DNA of 64,000 bases from Mesorhizobium sp. NZP2077 (GCF_013170805.1 NZ_CP051293.1:2610001-2674000), one strand, 5' to 3'. Counted from the first letter of the stretch, positions 47,981 to 58,974 are shown. The notes: generated from the letters alone by a model not told the origin. A program made the numbers and translations.

Positions 47981-48190
47981 TCAGGCAGGAGTCTTGCGGC
48001 CATAGGGTATCTTCAACCACGCCCGCTCGTGGAAATAGTAGAGCAGGGACTTGGTGAAGACCTCGGTTATGCCGATGGCCGCGGCGAGCTTGACGCTTCC
48101 TGTCACGACCAGGGAAATGATCAGTGTGTCGATGGTGCCGGTCACGCGCCAGGACAGCGCCTTGGCGAAACTGCGCGAATGGGTGTCCAT
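47981..48190 (-). CDS. DUF2061 small membrane protein
   Basis: A 69-residue protein with two hydrophobic segments (LSWRVTGTIDTLIISLVVTG and AAAIGITEVFTKSLLYYF) and the family motif RAWLKIPYGRK at the C-terminus. DUF2061 proteins are small integral membrane proteins of unknown role, sometimes near sulfate-assimilation genes, which is not so here. TCGGAGGAAA precedes the ATG. It follows the Na/Pi gene on the same strand by 98 bases. Confidence 0.87.
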   Translation of the reverse strand: MDTHSRSFAKALSWRVTGTIDTLIISLVVTGSVKLAAAIGITEVFTKSLLYYFHERAWLKIPYGRKTPA

Positions 48191-48288
48191 CGATTTCCTC
48201 CGAAAGCCTGGGCCAATCGATCTTTACCCTGACCGGCGGAAGCGGTGCAAAGGTATTTTGCCGTCGAAGCGAGGCGCGGTGAGGCGAC

Positions 48289-49953
48289 TTAGCTCGCCTT
48301 CAGCCTCGAGCCCGTCAGTAGGCCGCGCTCTTCCAGTACCGGATAGGCCATCGACGCCAGCAGCGAGTTGATCTGCTTCAGATCGCGGATGGTGTCGAGG
48401 TGGATGGAGCTGGTCTCGACGCTCCTGGCGGTGCCTTCGCGCAGCCGCAGGAAATGGCTGGCGCTGGTTTCCTTCTCGCGGTCGCGCAACTGGTCCTTCT
48501 CCAGCACCAGCTGGCGAGCCGTTTCGGGGTCGCGCGAGACCAGCACGTTGAAGGCAAGTCTTGCATTGGCCAGCACCGAGCTGTGGAAGGCGCACAATTC
48601 GCTCCAGCCCTCGTCGGTGAATTCCAGGCCGCGTTCGAACTTCTTCTTCACATGCACCAGCATGTTGCGCACGATGATGTCGCCGACCTGCTCGAGCTTG
48701 ATGCAGGCGCCAATCAGCTCCTGGCAGCGCAGCGCCTCGTCTTCGGTCAGCTGGTTCTTGGTGAGCTTGGCGAGATAGAGTTTGATCGCCGCGTGCTTGC
48801 GGTCGACACGGTCGTCGAGGGCCGCCAGCGCCTTGATCTTGTCGGCGTCGGCGCTCTCGTAGAGTTCCATGATGCGCTTCAGCATGATCTCGACGGTTTC
48901 ACAAACCCGCACCACCTCGCGCGTTGCGTTGCCCAGCGCCTGGCTCGGCACATCGAGCGCGCTCTCGTTGAGCGCGGACAACTCTACAATGTCGAGCGAG
49001 GCGGCCGGGACGGGCTTGGTGCCCAATGCCACGATCTTTTCCGAGGCGCGGTAGACGAAGCCGGCCAGCGGCAGGCCTGCGAGCAGGATGATGACGTTGA
49101 ACAGGATATGGGCGTTGACGATCTGGTCCGCCGCCGTCGCGCCGAGGAAGCCGACATGCGGGCGGACAATCATGAACAGGATCAGCATGACCAGTGACCC
49201 AAGCCCGCGCATCAGCAGATTGCCGATCGGCACGACGCGCACGGCGGGTCCGGCCGAGCGGGTAAGCATCGGCGCGATGATCGAGGAACCGAGATTGACG
49301 CCGAGGATGAGGACGACGCCGAGTTCCGGGCTGATCAGGCCGCGGCCGGCGAGCGTCGCCATCAGCAGTACCGCCGCGATGCTCGACTGGAACAGCCAGG
49401 TGATCAGCGCCGCCAGGAGATAGGCGGTGATGGAATCGCTGGAGAAGTAATTGATGATGACCGGCATCAGCTGGCTGTTGCGCAGCGGCTCGGAGGCCTG
49501 GCCGATCATTTCCAGCGACAGGATCAGCAGGCCGATACCGACCAGAATGCGGCCGGTCTGGCGCCAGTCGCGTCGCTCGGTGGCCATGAACATCACCGTG
49601 CCGGTGATCAGGCAGAGCGGCACCAGGAGCGTGAGGTCGAAAGTCAAGAGCTTGACCACCAGCGCCGAGCCGATCTCGGCGCCGCGCACCGCCAATTGGC
49701 CGGCCGCACCCGAGACGATGCCGGAACCGGCGAAGGAGCCGACCAACAGCGTGACTGCCGTGGAACTCTGCAGCGCAATGGCCAGGCCCGTTCCGGCCAG
49801 CACCGCCATGATCGGATTGCGCATGGTGGCGCGCAGCCTGTGGCGCAGCACGTCGCCATAGGCGCGCTCGACGCCGGTCTTCACCATGCGGGTGGCAAAC
49901 AGCATCAGCGCGACGGCGCCGGCCAGATGCAGAAGGACGACGGAGCCGCTCAT
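48289..49953 (-). CDS. Na/Pi cotransporter family protein with PhoU-like C-terminus
   Basis: A 554-residue membrane protein. The N-terminal two-thirds contain duplicated PNaS-type repeats, with the QSSTAVTLL and QSSIAAVLL motifs (about residues 62 and 190) that define the SLC34-like Na/Pi family, and about eight hydrophobic helices. The C-terminal region from about residue 330 is a helical PhoU-like domain (VCETVEIMLKRIMELY..., then ECELIGACIKLEQVGDIIVRN-type heptads). It would import phosphate with sodium; the PhoU-like part probably regulates. Alone, without pst genes nearby. Confidence 0.9.
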   Translation of the reverse strand: MSGSVVLLHLAGAVALMLFATRMVKTGVERAYGDVLRHRLRATMRNPIMAVLAGTGLAIALQSSTAVTLLVGSFAGSGIVSGAAGQLAVRGAEIGSALVVKLLTFDLTLLVPLCLITGTVMFMATERRDWRQTGRILVGIGLLILSLEMIGQASEPLRNSQLMPVIINYFSSDSITAYLLAALITWLFQSSIAAVLLMATLAGRGLISPELGVVLILGVNLGSSIIAPMLTRSAGPAVRVVPIGNLLMRGLGSLVMLILFMIVRPHVGFLGATAADQIVNAHILFNVIILLAGLPLAGFVYRASEKIVALGTKPVPAASLDIVELSALNESALDVPSQALGNATREVVRVCETVEIMLKRIMELYESADADKIKALAALDDRVDRKHAAIKLYLAKLTKNQLTEDEALRCQELIGACIKLEQVGDIIVRNMLVHVKKKFERGLEFTDEGWSELCAFHSSVLANARLAFNVLVSRDPETARQLVLEKDQLRDREKETSASHFLRLREGTARSVETSSIHLDTIRDLKQINSLLASMAYPVLEERGLLTGSRLKAS

Positions 49954-50341
49954 TTCGCTGCCTGCAAACGCAAGGCCAGCGCGGTGCGAACGGCACAGCG
50001 GTCGAAGGGGAAAAGGCTGATGCGAATCATGTTCATGGCAGTGACCGATAATGACTGGAATAGTTTAGCCGAATAATAAAATTTTGTCGATTTCAAGGGG
50101 CCGTCGCAGCGCGACAGGGCGTGTCGGAAAATGGACGGATGCGCGAATGGTTGCATAGCCGGTCCCCGGCACCATGGCGGATCGGATGCGGTCGCCACAC
50201 ATTGCGTCGTCAACTTTGCGACGATGTTCAAATCTTCGAACTAAGCCAAAGATTTCATTACACAATTGTAATGCTTCTGTTCAGTTTCAGTTCATCCCCC
50301 GACCGCTATTCCTCTGGCATCGACAACGAAGGAGACTTCTC

Positions 50342-50719
50342 ATGAAACGCATTGTTCTTTCTATTCTCGCCGTCTCGATGCTCGCCGCCACGTCGCTCAC
50401 CGGCCAGGCCGCGCCGATGAACGCACCGGCCGCGCCGCAGTCGAATTACACCAAGGTCGACTGGCAGAAGCCCACCCATCGTGACGAGAAGAAGCGCGTC
50501 ATCCAGAAGCGCGTCCAGAAGAAGGTCGTCGTGAAGCGGAACAACTGGCGCCATGGCCAGAAATATTCCGGCTGGCGCCAGCATCAGCCAGTCCGCGACT
50601 ATGGCCGCTACGGTCTGCGTCGCCCCGGCCCCGGTCAGGAATGGATCCGAGTCGGCCACGACTATGTGCTGGTCAGCATCCTCTCCGGAATCATCTTCGG
50701 CGCGATCGCCGCGCACTAA
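50342..50719 (+). CDS. RcnB-like periplasmic protein
   Basis: A 125-residue secreted protein with a signal peptide (ILAVSMLAATSLTGQAA, cleavage near residue 23). The mature part is basic (a Lys/Arg/Val block, then GWRQHQPVRDYGRYGLRRPGPGQEWIRVGHDYVLV), and the final segment ILSGIIFGAIA matches the RcnB family, which in E. coli helps nickel/cobalt homeostasis. Direct metal ligands are not obvious apart from histidines. AGGAG precedes the ATG. Followed by a strong terminator. Its role here is inferred only from family likeness. Confidence 0.82.
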   Translation: MKRIVLSILAVSMLAATSLTGQAAPMNAPAAPQSNYTKVDWQKPTHRDEKKRVIQKRVQKKVVVKRNNWRHGQKYSGWRQHQPVRDYGRYGLRRPGPGQEWIRVGHDYVLVSILSGIIFGAIAAH

Positions 50720-50744
50720 GCCTCCCCCGCAGGCCTAAAGGAGG

Positions 50745-50775
50745 AAGGCGGCCAGCGACGGCCGCCTTTCTTTTT
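50745..50775 (+). terminator. Rho-independent terminator after the RcnB-like gene
   Basis: The stem GGCGGCC/GGCCGCC with the six-base loop AGCGAC is preceded by AA and followed by TTTCTTTTT. It separates the RcnB-like gene from dnaG. Confidence 0.88.
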
Positions 50776-50860
50776 GCCCTGTGGAAACCGGGTATGGCCC
50801 ATATTGGGGGTCGTCGGATTTCGCTGGCATGATTATATGGTGGGGAAACGAGTTCCCTCA

Positions 50861-52798
50861 ATGCGCTTTCCGCCCGGCTTTCTCGACGAGATCCGCGACC
50901 GCGTGCCGATTTCACAGGTCATCGGCCAGCGCGTCGCGTGGGATCGCAAGAAGACCAATACGTCGCGAGGCGACTATTGGGCCTGTTGCCCGTTCCATGG
51001 CGAGAAGAGCCCGTCCTTCCATTGCGAGGACAAGAAGGGGCGTTACCACTGTTTCGGCTGCTCGGTCTCGGGCGACCATTTCAAGTTCCTCACCGAACTT
51101 GAAGGATTGAGTTTTCCCGAGGCGGTCGAGAAGATCGCCGACATGGCCGGCGTGCCGATGCCGGTGCGCGACGAGCGCGAGGAACGGCGCGAGCAGGAAC
51201 GCGCCAGCCTGACCGATGTCATGGAAATGGCGACTGCTTTCTTCCAGGAACGGCTGCAAGGACCGGAAGGCGCGAAGGCCCGCGCCTATCTCAGGGATCG
51301 TGGGCTGACGCCGGCGACACAGCAGTCATTCCGGCTTGGCTTCGCGCCCGACAGCCGTAACGCGCTGAAAGAGCATCTGGCGGCAAAAGGCGTGCCGAAA
51401 GCCGATATCGAGGCGTGCGGGCTGGTGCGTCATGGCGACGATATCCCGGTCTCCTATGACTGGTTCCGCGACCGCATCATGTTCCCGATCCCGGATTCGC
51501 GCGGCAAGATCATCGCCTTTGGCGGCCGCGCGCTGGCGCCCGATGCGCTGGCCAAATACATGAACTCGCCCGACACCGAGCTCTTCCACAAGGGCAATGT
51601 GCTCTACAATTTCGCCCGCGCCCGCAAGGCGCTCGCCAAGGGCGGTACGGTCATTGCCGTCGAAGGCTACATGGACGTGATCGCACTGGCGCAGGCGGGT
51701 TTCGAGAATGTCGTGGCGCCACTCGGTACCGCGCTCACCGAAAACCAGCTGGAACTGTTGTGGCGCATGGCGGGCGAGCCGATGCTGTGCTTCGACGGCG
51801 ACAAGGCCGGGCTGAAGGCGGCATGGCGCGCCGCCGATCTGGCGCTGCCATCGGTGCAGGCCGGGCGCTCGGCGCGCTTCGCGCTGCTGCCGGAGGGCAA
51901 GGATCCCGACGACCTCGTCAAGGCCGAGGGGCCGGACGCTTTCCGCGCCGTGCTTGCCGATGCGCGGCCGCTGGTGGACCTGTTGTGGATGCGCGAGACG
52001 GCGGGCGGTGTCTTCGACACGCCGGAGCGGCGGGCGGAATTGGGAAAGACGCTGCGGGAACTCGTCAGCCGCATCCGCGACGAAAGCACGCGCTATCACT
52101 ACCAGCAGGAAATGCGCGAGCGTGAAAAGAGCTTCTTCGGCTCGCAGCGCGATGCGCGGCAGAACCGCCAGGACTGGAAACCGGGGCAGGGCAAGACGCC
52201 ACCAGCACCCGGCGGACAATTCGCCAAGCCTGGCGGCGGCCGCATGGCGATCACCGAAAGCCTCGGCCAATCGGCGCTGGTCAAGCGCGGCAGCGAGGGA
52301 ATGTCGGTGCGCGAGGCGACGATCATCGTGGCTCTGGTCAACCATCCAGCGCTGATCGACGAGAATTTCGCCCATGTCGAATTTCTCGACCTCGCCAATT
52401 CCGACCTGCAGCGGCTGCACGCCGCCATCCTCGACGCGATGGCGCATGACATGGCCAATGACCGCCACGCGGTGGTGACGACGATCGAGCGCGCCGGCTG
52501 TGCCGAGATCTGGGGGCGCGCCGTCGAACTGATCAAGCGGGCGCGGCAATGGCCGGCGCTGGAGACGGCCGCGCTGGACGATGCGCGCGACGCTCTGAAC
52601 CAGGCGCTGCACTTGCAGCGCAGCGCGCGCACCTTACATAAGGAACTGAAACAGGCGGAAGCGGCGCTCGAAGCAGATCCCTCGGACGAAAACTTCCGCC
52701 ATCTGATCGAAATTCAGGCGCAATTTCAGGATGTACAGGCGACGGAAGCGCTGATCGAAGGATTCGGCGTTTCGTCGGGCAGGGCTGGGCGAGCCTAA
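50861..52798 (+). CDS. dnaG: DNA primase
   Basis: A 645-residue primase that synthesises RNA primers for DNA replication. The N-terminal CHC2-type zinc finger is visible (CPFHGEKSPSFHC, then CFGC), followed by the TOPRIM catalytic core (VIAVEGYMDVIAL, with the DGDKAG motif), and a helical DnaB-interacting C-terminus. It precedes rpoD in the classic macromolecular-synthesis order. Start chosen at the ATG of MRFPPGFLDEI, the family N-terminus; the upstream frame includes an earlier ATG at 50837. The GGGGAAACGAG before the start is a fair ribosome site. Confidence 0.95.
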   Translation: MRFPPGFLDEIRDRVPISQVIGQRVAWDRKKTNTSRGDYWACCPFHGEKSPSFHCEDKKGRYHCFGCSVSGDHFKFLTELEGLSFPEAVEKIADMAGVPMPVRDEREERREQERASLTDVMEMATAFFQERLQGPEGAKARAYLRDRGLTPATQQSFRLGFAPDSRNALKEHLAAKGVPKADIEACGLVRHGDDIPVSYDWFRDRIMFPIPDSRGKIIAFGGRALAPDALAKYMNSPDTELFHKGNVLYNFARARKALAKGGTVIAVEGYMDVIALAQAGFENVVAPLGTALTENQLELLWRMAGEPMLCFDGDKAGLKAAWRAADLALPSVQAGRSARFALLPEGKDPDDLVKAEGPDAFRAVLADARPLVDLLWMRETAGGVFDTPERRAELGKTLRELVSRIRDESTRYHYQQEMREREKSFFGSQRDARQNRQDWKPGQGKTPPAPGGQFAKPGGGRMAITESLGQSALVKRGSEGMSVREATIIVALVNHPALIDENFAHVEFLDLANSDLQRLHAAILDAMAHDMANDRHAVVTTIERAGCAEIWGRAVELIKRARQWPALETAALDDARDALNQALHLQRSARTLHKELKQAEAALEADPSDENFRHLIEIQAQFQDVQATEALIEGFGVSSGRAGRA

Positions 52799-53236
52799 GT
52801 GCAGCTGAATACAGGAATGAGAGCGTGGCCAGGCTTCCCCAGGGGGCAGGGCGCGCTAAGTCGGGTAATTGATTCGCTTTTTTCATGCGAATCATGCGAG
52901 AGGCGCTTGACCTTCTGACAGAATGGCGGAATCAGGACGATTCGAAACGTTAACCCGCACCCGCGCCGACGGGAAATGAGCGATGTGAGATACTGGTGAC
53001 TGGACAGGCAGGCAGCCTGCCACAGATATCAGGGTTAATCTGGACTTAATGCATGTCGCCCAAGAGTGGTTTGCCCAAGAGGGAAAACCGGTTTTGGGGC
53101 AACGACATGCACCAAACAAAGAGATGATGCGGTTAGTGGCCCGGTGAAGCGCGTTTTCAGGACGAGCCTATCCGATTTGACTGGTCCGACAGCTTACGCG
53201 GCCCCGATGCCCGGCCGCTAGGAGAAGAAAAAAATT
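52799..53236. other. dnaG-rpoD intergenic region with a palindromic element
   Basis: No gene is supported. A -35-like TTGACC (about 52908) has no convincing -10 at 17 bases, so the rpoD promoter is not fixed. At 53049-53112 lies a composite palindromic element: an outer stem GCATGTCG/CGACATGC enclosing the 12-bp palindrome AAAACCGGTTTT. Elements of the GCATGTCG...CGACATGC type are numerous between genes of Hyphomicrobiales, as I recall. The rest is plain non-coding sequence. Confidence 0.7.
53049..53112. repeat. GCATGTCG-type palindromic intergenic element
   Basis: Outer arms GCATGTCG (53051-53058) and CGACATGC (53103-53110) are perfect inverted repeats 44 bases apart. Inside are a direct pair GCCCAAGAG and the 12-bp palindrome AAAACCGGTTTT (53084-53095). 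It could form a stem-loop in the rpoD leader. The type is widespread in rhizobial genomes from general knowledge; copy number was not checked. Confidence 0.75.
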
Positions 53237-55261
<2,025 letters not shown>

Positions 55262-55290
55262 GTTGAGCTTTATACGCTGCGAAGAATTGA

Positions 55291-55318
55291 GGGCGCCCGA
55301 TTGGCGCCCTTTTCGTTT
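55291..55318 (+). terminator. Rho-independent terminator of rpoD
   Basis: The stem GGGCGCC/GGCGCCC with loop CGATT is followed by TTTTCGTTT. It lies 30 bases after the rpoD stop and before the convergent dioxygenase gene. Confidence 0.9.
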
Positions 55319-55336
55319 CAAGCGGAAAAATTGCTC

Positions 55337-56392
55337 CTACAGCGGCACGTTCAGCCGCGTTCCCTTGACGATGATGCCGCCCCGGTCGCCGATCTCGATC
55401 GAGCCATAACGCTGCTTGAAGCATTCGGGCAGCGGGCGGTCGCCGGGAATCGACAACCACAGGCGCAGCATGTGGCGCCGCTTGTCGGGCGCCGGCCAAT
55501 CGCGAAAACCCATGCGGTCGTGCAGCAGCGAATGATTGTAGACGAACTGCATGTCGCCCGGCCGCAGTCGCATCGACAGGTTCAACCTGACATCATTGGC
55601 GAGACTGTCGAAGAGATCCAACGCTTCGACATGGGCGGCGCTCAGCCGCATCGCATCCGGGAAGCGCTGGGCGCTGTCGATGTACTGGCGCTGATAGATG
55701 CCGGTCAGCAATCCGGCATGCCAGTTGAGGACCGGGATTTCGAAATAGGGTTTTTCGCCTTCCGGTATCTCGCCGCGCCGGTCGGTGGCGATCGGATCAA
55801 ACAGCAGGCGGACCAGATCGGGCCGCCTTTTGCTCATCTCGTTGTAGATCGTCACCGTGCTGACCAGCAGGGACTCGCCGCCTTGCATGGCATCCATTAG
55901 GCAGAGCAGGCCGACGACATCGGCGGAATCGGTGTGGAACGTCTGGCGCTCCGCCGTCTGGTAGATGCGCGTCGTGGCGTCCCTGGCGTCGGCGCCGATG
56001 TCGCGGACATGGCCGAGCATATGGCCCTGGGCATTCTGCGACCGTGCGCTTCCCAGATGCGCGCCGATCCCGCAGAAGATCGTTGCCGCCATTTGCGCCG
56101 AATATCTTTCGACCGGGAGGCCGCGCAGCACCTCGAAGCCAATGCCTTCGATCAGTTTTCCGCGAAGGGCGGCAAGATGGCCGGCAAGCCGGGGCAAGGG
56201 GAAATCGGCCTTGGTCAGGCTGCCGATATCCTGTGAGCGGGCGAGAAAACCGGTTGCCGTCGCTTCCAGCTCGACGATGTCCCGGGAATCCAAGTCGACC
56301 AGCCAATTCCCGGGATGCCTCGCCATGTCCTCGCCGATCCACGCGACAGGAATGTCGATCCGTTCCGGCGGCAGGTCTGTTGTCTCGCGCAT
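55337..56392 (-). CDS. TauD/TfdA-family Fe(II)/2-oxoglutarate-dependent dioxygenase
   Basis: A 351-residue oxygenase. The iron ligands appear as HTDSADVVGLL (HxD) at about residue 165 and a distal His in VYNHSLLHDRMGF, with the 2-oxoglutarate-binding Arg in HMLRLWLS. The fold is TauD/TfdA-like; the substrate cannot be told (taurine, alkyl sulfonate, or an amino acid derivative are options). The start at 56392 follows GGAGAG; the longer open frame to 56674 is low-complexity sequence outside the family. Convergent with rpoD and divergent from the GYD gene. Confidence 0.86.
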   Translation of the reverse strand: MRETTDLPPERIDIPVAWIGEDMARHPGNWLVDLDSRDIVELEATATGFLARSQDIGSLTKADFPLPRLAGHLAALRGKLIEGIGFEVLRGLPVERYSAQMAATIFCGIGAHLGSARSQNAQGHMLGHVRDIGADARDATTRIYQTAERQTFHTDSADVVGLLCLMDAMQGGESLLVSTVTIYNEMSKRRPDLVRLLFDPIATDRRGEIPEGEKPYFEIPVLNWHAGLLTGIYQRQYIDSAQRFPDAMRLSAAHVEALDLFDSLANDVRLNLSMRLRPGDMQFVYNHSLLHDRMGFRDWPAPDKRRHMLRLWLSIPGDRPLPECFKQRYGSIEIGDRGGIIVKGTRLNVPL

Positions 56393-56672
56393 GAAGCTCT
56401 CCGGCGGCCGGATTGGTCTCGGACATTGTCCGGGGGACTCCCCGGACGGACGGCCACTCCGGAGATTGCCGCAATCAGGCAGGTTTATAAACCAGCTTTC
56501 CCTGGTCGGCGGCGACCGTCGCCTCACGCCCCCACATGAAGGCGTCGATGCGTCCTTGCGGGACGTTCGTCGCAGGAGGATAATTTCGCGTCGGATGCAT
56601 TTTCTGGGCGACAACCCGGATGCCCGCCCCGGCGAAGCCGCCGTGCTCCGTGGCTCCGGAAGGAGGCGTACC

Positions 56673-56965
56673 ATGACGACCTACATCATGCTGATGAACT
56701 GGACCGAGCAGGGCGCGAAGAACGTGCGCGATTCGCCCAAGCGCCTCGACGCCGCCAGGAAGCAGCTGGGCGAGATGGGAGGATCGTTCAAGGCGTTCTA
56801 CCTGACCATGGGCGAGTTCGACATGGTGGCGGTGGTCGAGGCGCCAGACGATGCGGTGCTGGCGCGCTTCGCGCTGATGCTGGCCGCGAGCGGAAACCTC
56901 AAGTTACGGACGCTGAAGGCTTCCCGGAATTCGCCTACCGCGAGATCATCTCGTCGCTTGGGTGA
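56673..56965 (+). pseudogene. GYD-domain protein, frameshifted near its C-terminus
   Basis: The first 80 or so codons encode a clear GYD domain (MTTYIMLMNWTEQGAKNV, then FYLTMGEFDMVAVVEAPDD). At 56919-56921 the frame slips: the natural ending (TLKAFPEFAYREIISSLG, stop at 56963-56965) lies in another frame, so one base appears to be missing in GGC-TTC. Without that, the frame runs on to 57077. GYD proteins are about 95 residues and of unknown function. GGAAGGAGG precedes the ATG, a strong site. Confidence 0.82.
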
Positions 56966-57073
56966 AGCACCCGGCTGGTTTTTTGGGAGTCGATGGTCGC
57001 ATAGCGGCCTGACGGCGCTTTGCCGCAGGACGGGACGACCGGCCGTGATAGAATGCGGCGAGGGGAGATTGCG

Positions 57074-57337
57074 ATGAAGAACGTCTCGATATTGGTTATC
57101 GGCCTTGCCTTGGTATCGTCGATGCCGCTTGCCGCCGGCGCGCAAAAACCGGTCGGCATGGCCAACCCGGCATCCGTCCATTGCGGCGAGATCGGCGGGC
57201 GCCTTGTGATCAGGAAGGACAGAACCGGCAACGAATACGGTTTTTGCCGGCTGCCCAAAGGGCGCCTGTGCGAGGAGTGGGCGCTGTTTCGCGATAACAA
57301 ATGCATCGGGCCGAAGGCGGCCATGCGCGGCAAGTGA
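57074..57337 (+). CDS. DUF333 small secreted protein
   Basis: An 87-residue protein with a signal peptide (SILVIGLALVSSMPLAAGA, cleavage near residue 23) and a DUF333 domain marked by GMANPASVHCGEIGGRL and EYGFCRLPKGRLCEEWALFR. Three cysteines pair with CIGPK to make possible disulfides. Many DUF333 proteins are lipoproteins or periplasmic; the function is unknown. AGGGGAGA precedes the ATG at 57074. It runs into the EamA gene 23 bases later. Confidence 0.87.
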   Translation: MKNVSILVIGLALVSSMPLAAGAQKPVGMANPASVHCGEIGGRLVIRKDRTGNEYGFCRLPKGRLCEEWALFRDNKCIGPKAAMRGK

Positions 57338-57360
57338 CGTGCGCGCGATCATAGGGTGAG

Positions 57361-58428
57361 ATGATGTCCGAGCCGCATTCCCATTCGCATCTCTGGCCCG
57401 GTGTACCGCTCGCCCTTGGCTCGGCTGTCCTGTTCGGCGCGACGCCGCCACTTTCCAAGCTGCTGCTTGAGGCCGTGAACCCCTTCATGCTGGCCGGCCT
57501 GCTCTATCTCGGCGCCGGTATCGGCCTCGCTTTCTATCGCCTGCTTCGCGGCAAGCAGGCCGCCGCCGGCGAGGCGCAACTGGCTCCAAGGGATATTCCG
57601 TGGCTGGCGCTGGCAATCGGCATGGGCGGCATCGTCGCGCCGGTGCAGTTGATGTTCGGCCTTACGTTCAACACCGCGTCCAACTCGGCGCTGCTGCTCA
57701 ATCTCGAAGGGTTGGCGACAATGGCGATCGCCTGGCTCGTCTACCGCGAGAATGTCGACCGGCGCCTGCTTGTGGGCGCCTTCGCCATCCTTGCCGGCGC
57801 CGTTCTGCTGTCGTGGCAAGGCGGCGGTGTCGCCTTCAACCTTGGCGCCATGCTGGTCGCCGGGGCTTGCCTGGCTTGGGGGCTGGACAACAATTTCACC
57901 CGCAAGATCTCGGCCACCGATCCGGTGGTGATCGCCATGCTCAAGGGGTTGGTGGCGGGTGTCGTCAATGTCGGGCTGGCGCTTGCCGCCGGGGCTTCGT
58001 TTCCTCCGGCGTCAATCGTGGCGGCGACCGCCGCCGTCGGCTTCTTCGGCATCGGCGTCAGCCTGGTGATGTTCATCGTGGCGTTGCGCCATCTCGGCAC
58101 CGCGCGGACCGGCGCCTATTATTCGTTGGCGCCGTTTATTGGTGCGCTGCTGGCCATCGTCATGCTGGGCGATGCCGTCACCCTCAAGCTGGCGATCGCG
58201 GGGCTTTTGATGGGCTTCGGCCTGTGGCTGCACCTGTCGGAGCGCCATGAGCATGAACACGACCATGAGGAACTGGAACACGAGCACAGCCATGTGCATG
58301 ACGAACACCACCAGCACGATCATGACGGGCCGGTGAGCGAGCCGCATTCGCACTGGCACCGGCACGCGCCGATGCGCCACCGGCATCCGCACTATCCCGA
58401 CCTGCATCACCGGCATAGCCACGGCTGA
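57361..58428 (+). CDS. EamA-family (DMT) transporter with a His-rich C-terminal tail
   Basis: A 355-residue inner-membrane transporter of the drug/metabolite superfamily, with two EamA repeats and about ten helices (starting VPLALGSAVLFGATPPLSKLL). The last 65 or so residues are hydrophilic with about 24 histidines mixed with Asp/Glu (HEHEHDHEELEHEHSH and so on), like metal-binding tails of ZIP/CDF or nickel/cobalt proteins. The N-terminus (SEPHSHSH) is echoed in the tail (SEPHSHWH). It may export or import a metal or metal complex; this is inference. A GGTGAG precedes the ATG. Confidence 0.85.
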   Translation: MMSEPHSHSHLWPGVPLALGSAVLFGATPPLSKLLLEAVNPFMLAGLLYLGAGIGLAFYRLLRGKQAAAGEAQLAPRDIPWLALAIGMGGIVAPVQLMFGLTFNTASNSALLLNLEGLATMAIAWLVYRENVDRRLLVGAFAILAGAVLLSWQGGGVAFNLGAMLVAGACLAWGLDNNFTRKISATDPVVIAMLKGLVAGVVNVGLALAAGASFPPASIVAATAAVGFFGIGVSLVMFIVALRHLGTARTGAYYSLAPFIGALLAIVMLGDAVTLKLAIAGLLMGFGLWLHLSERHEHEHDHEELEHEHSHVHDEHHQHDHDGPVSEPHSHWHRHAPMRHRHPHYPDLHHRHSHG

Positions 58429-58441
58429 TCATGCCAGGATC

Positions 58442-58828
58442 ATGCTCAAGCCCAAGCCTGAACTGACCGTCTGGTACAATACGCGGTGCCCTGTCTGCGA
58501 TGCGGGTATCAGCCGGCAGAAGCGGCGGCTGATCGAAGCAGTCAGGGCCGGACGGATAGAATTTCGTGACATCAATCTGGAGCCGGCAGCGCTTGCCGGA
58601 CACGGCGCCTCGCTGGAGGACATCCGCCGCCGGCTGCACGCCGCCGATGCGAATGGCCGCTTGCTGGTCGGCGCCGACGTTGCCATCGCCGTGTGGGCGG
58701 CAACGCCGGGCGAGGGCTGGCTGGCCACGCTTTTCGGCAATCCGGTTGCCTTGCCGCTGACGCGCTTTGCCTACGATCGTTTCGCCGATCTGCTCTACGC
58801 CTGGAACCGCCGCAAGGGGCGGTGGTAG
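58442..58828 (+). CDS. DCC-family (DUF393) thiol-disulfide-like protein
   Basis: A 128-residue protein of the DUF393 family, with the CPVCDAG motif near residue 16 (in LTVWYNTRCPVCDAGIS), which gives a CxxC pair of thioredoxin type. Downstream are FRDINLEP and the helical C-terminus with RFAYDRFADLLYAWNRRKGRW. The redox role is inferred from the motif. Starts 13 bases after the EamA stop on the same strand, so the two are likely in one transcript. Confidence 0.86.
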   Translation: MLKPKPELTVWYNTRCPVCDAGISRQKRRLIEAVRAGRIEFRDINLEPAALAGHGASLEDIRRRLHAADANGRLLVGADVAIAVWAATPGEGWLATLFGNPVALPLTRFAYDRFADLLYAWNRRKGRW

Positions 58829-58890
58829 TGAATTCATCTCATTGAATGGAATGCCCGGACCGGAGATCGACCGGGCTGGCGCCGCACTCA

Positions 58891-58960
58891 GATACATCGT
58901 AAGATATATCTTGACTCTGCGGGAGCGTGCGCCTAATTAAGATATATCGTAAGATAGAAC
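58891..58960 (+). promoter_or_regulatory. PadR promoter with two ATATC operator repeats
   Basis: -35 TTGACT (58911-58916) and -10 TAATTA (58934-58939) are spaced by exactly 17 bases. The palindrome AAGATATATCTT (58901-58912) overlaps the -35, and a second copy AAGATATATCGT followed by AAGATA (58939-58956) lies just beyond the -10. ATCGTAAGATA occurs twice. A PadR dimer bound to both would block transcription of its own gene. Confidence 0.75.
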
Positions 58961-58974
58961 TCAAGGAGCAATCA

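Noticed and set aside
51326..52612. A 428-codon minus-strand frame opposite dnaG
   Set aside because: Shadow of conserved dnaG; no protein-like features.
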